DNA from: Isochrysis galbana
Lineage: Eukaryota; Haptophyta; Isochrysidales; Isochrysidaceae
Assembly: GCA_018136815.1 (NCBI GenBank)
Contig: CM030934.1
Location: 3,870,710 to 3,934,709, forward strand
Length of the DNA: 64,000 nucleotides
Direction: 5' to 3'
Of the stretch, positions 63,665 to 64,000 are shown one piece after another. Positions within the stretch are counted from its first letter, which is position 1; the number at the start of each line of letters is the position of its first letter. The notes below the pieces were generated by a model. That model was not told the DNA's origin and searched no databases. It was given only the letters and a program-made list of their open reading frames with translations. Both the position numbers and the translations under genes were made by a program.

Positions 63665-64000
63665 ATGCCGCCCGCACGGGCACCCAGCCTCCTCCTCTTC
63701 CGCCCCTTACCGCTGGTCTCCAGCCGGCTTACAGCGCGTCACGTGGGCTCACGCCTCCTTTCTCGTACTTTCTCCGCCTCCTCCGCCGTCGACTCCCCCT
63801 CCTCCCCTTCCACTTCCTTGTCTTCCTCCGCCTCCTCCTCCTCGAGGGAGAAAGACCCGTACGCCATCCACAGTGAGAACGACCTCGATGCTGTGCTCGA
63901 GCGTGTCGAGCAGGCGCACAGGCACTTCTCCAGCTTCTCTCAGGCACAGGTGGACCACATCTTCCACGAGGTCGCTCTCGCCACGTCCAAGGCAAGGGTG
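63665..64000 (+). CDS. adhE: Bifunctional aldehyde-alcohol dehydrogenase, N-terminus (cut by window end)
   Basis: From the ATG at 63665 the frame is open for 112 codons to the edge. The first 60 residues are Arg/Ser-rich without acids (RPLPLVSSRLTARHVGSRLL, SRTFSASSA), a mitochondrial-type presequence. Then KDPYAIHSENDLDAVLERVE and QAHRHFSSFSQAQVDHIFHE, ending VALATSKARV, match the start of the acetaldehyde dehydrogenase half of AdhE (VERV..A...F..F.QEQVD.IF). AdhE converts acetyl-CoA via acetaldehyde to ethanol with NADH in fermenting algae and bacteria. Only this start is visible; a CoA-acylating aldehyde dehydrogenase alone cannot be excluded. Confidence 0.75.
   Translation, partial: MPPARAPSLLLFRPLPLVSSRLTARHVGSRLLSRTFSASSAVDSPSSPSTSLSSSASSSSREKDPYAIHSENDLDAVLERVEQAHRHFSSFSQAQVDHIFHEVALATSKARV

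Overview
This window is nuclear DNA of a eukaryote, most likely a GC-rich alga with a red-lineage secondary plastid (haptophyte-like, or a related microalga). The evidence is: spliced genes with GT-AG introns and at least two apparent GC-AG introns; N-terminal leaders of secondary-plastid type (a Ser-Phe-Val-Ala-Pro motif in the membrane protein at 15918-16631, twin-arginine lumen-type leaders on the FKBP and the aldo-keto reductase-like protein); a DNMT5-type DNA methyltransferase, a family known from haptophytes, pelagophytes, prasinophytes and some fungi; and dense LINE, Ty3/gypsy and LTR debris with long GA arrays. The species call is inference. A run of exactly 100 N at 32632-32731 marks an assembly gap.

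Layout. 1-1.3 kb: a cysteine-rich anchored protein (minus, cut by the window edge) and an FkbM methyltransferase exon interrupted by a LINE fragment and a GA array. 2.5-16.6 kb: ordinary genes, namely an aldo-keto-reductase-like pseudoenzyme, TTC38, a lipidated MGC-start protein, a lumenal FKBP, a RING-H2 protein and a DUF2214-like plastid membrane protein. 17-25.5 kb: a mobile-element graveyard (hAT relic, LTR fragment fused to a LINE 3' half, a compact two-LTR element with a perfect target duplication, a captured cytochrome b561 exon, an LTR fragment) around an MsrB-like gene. 26.5-37.4 kb: a complex I microprotein, a large Tudor/Agenet-type chromatin protein running into the gap, a GT31-like glycosyltransferase and an unknown exon. 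38.4-44.7 kb: a chromodomain Ty3/gypsy element. 46.3-49.6 kb: a six-exon secreted/type I membrane C2-domain protein. 50.4-51.4 kb: a LINE 5' half joined to a second cytochrome b561 copy. 52.3-59.4 kb: a 2,306-residue DNMT5-type methyltransferase/SNF2 protein in two exons. 59.9-62.8 kb: a LINE reverse transcriptase and a gypsy leader copy. 63.7 kb to the end: the start of a mitochondrial-type AdhE.

Themes. Two genes concern chromatin (DNMT5 and the multi-Tudor protein), in a region loaded with the retroelements that such systems usually mark. Several proteins carry organelle-targeting leaders. The LTR elements share the same terminal 14 bases and G6 polypurine run although their LTR bodies differ, and LINE copies repeatedly keep the 5' end while losing their interior. 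All intron positions were inferred by eye from reading frame, splice dinucleotides and family alignment remembered from general knowledge; no search was run.
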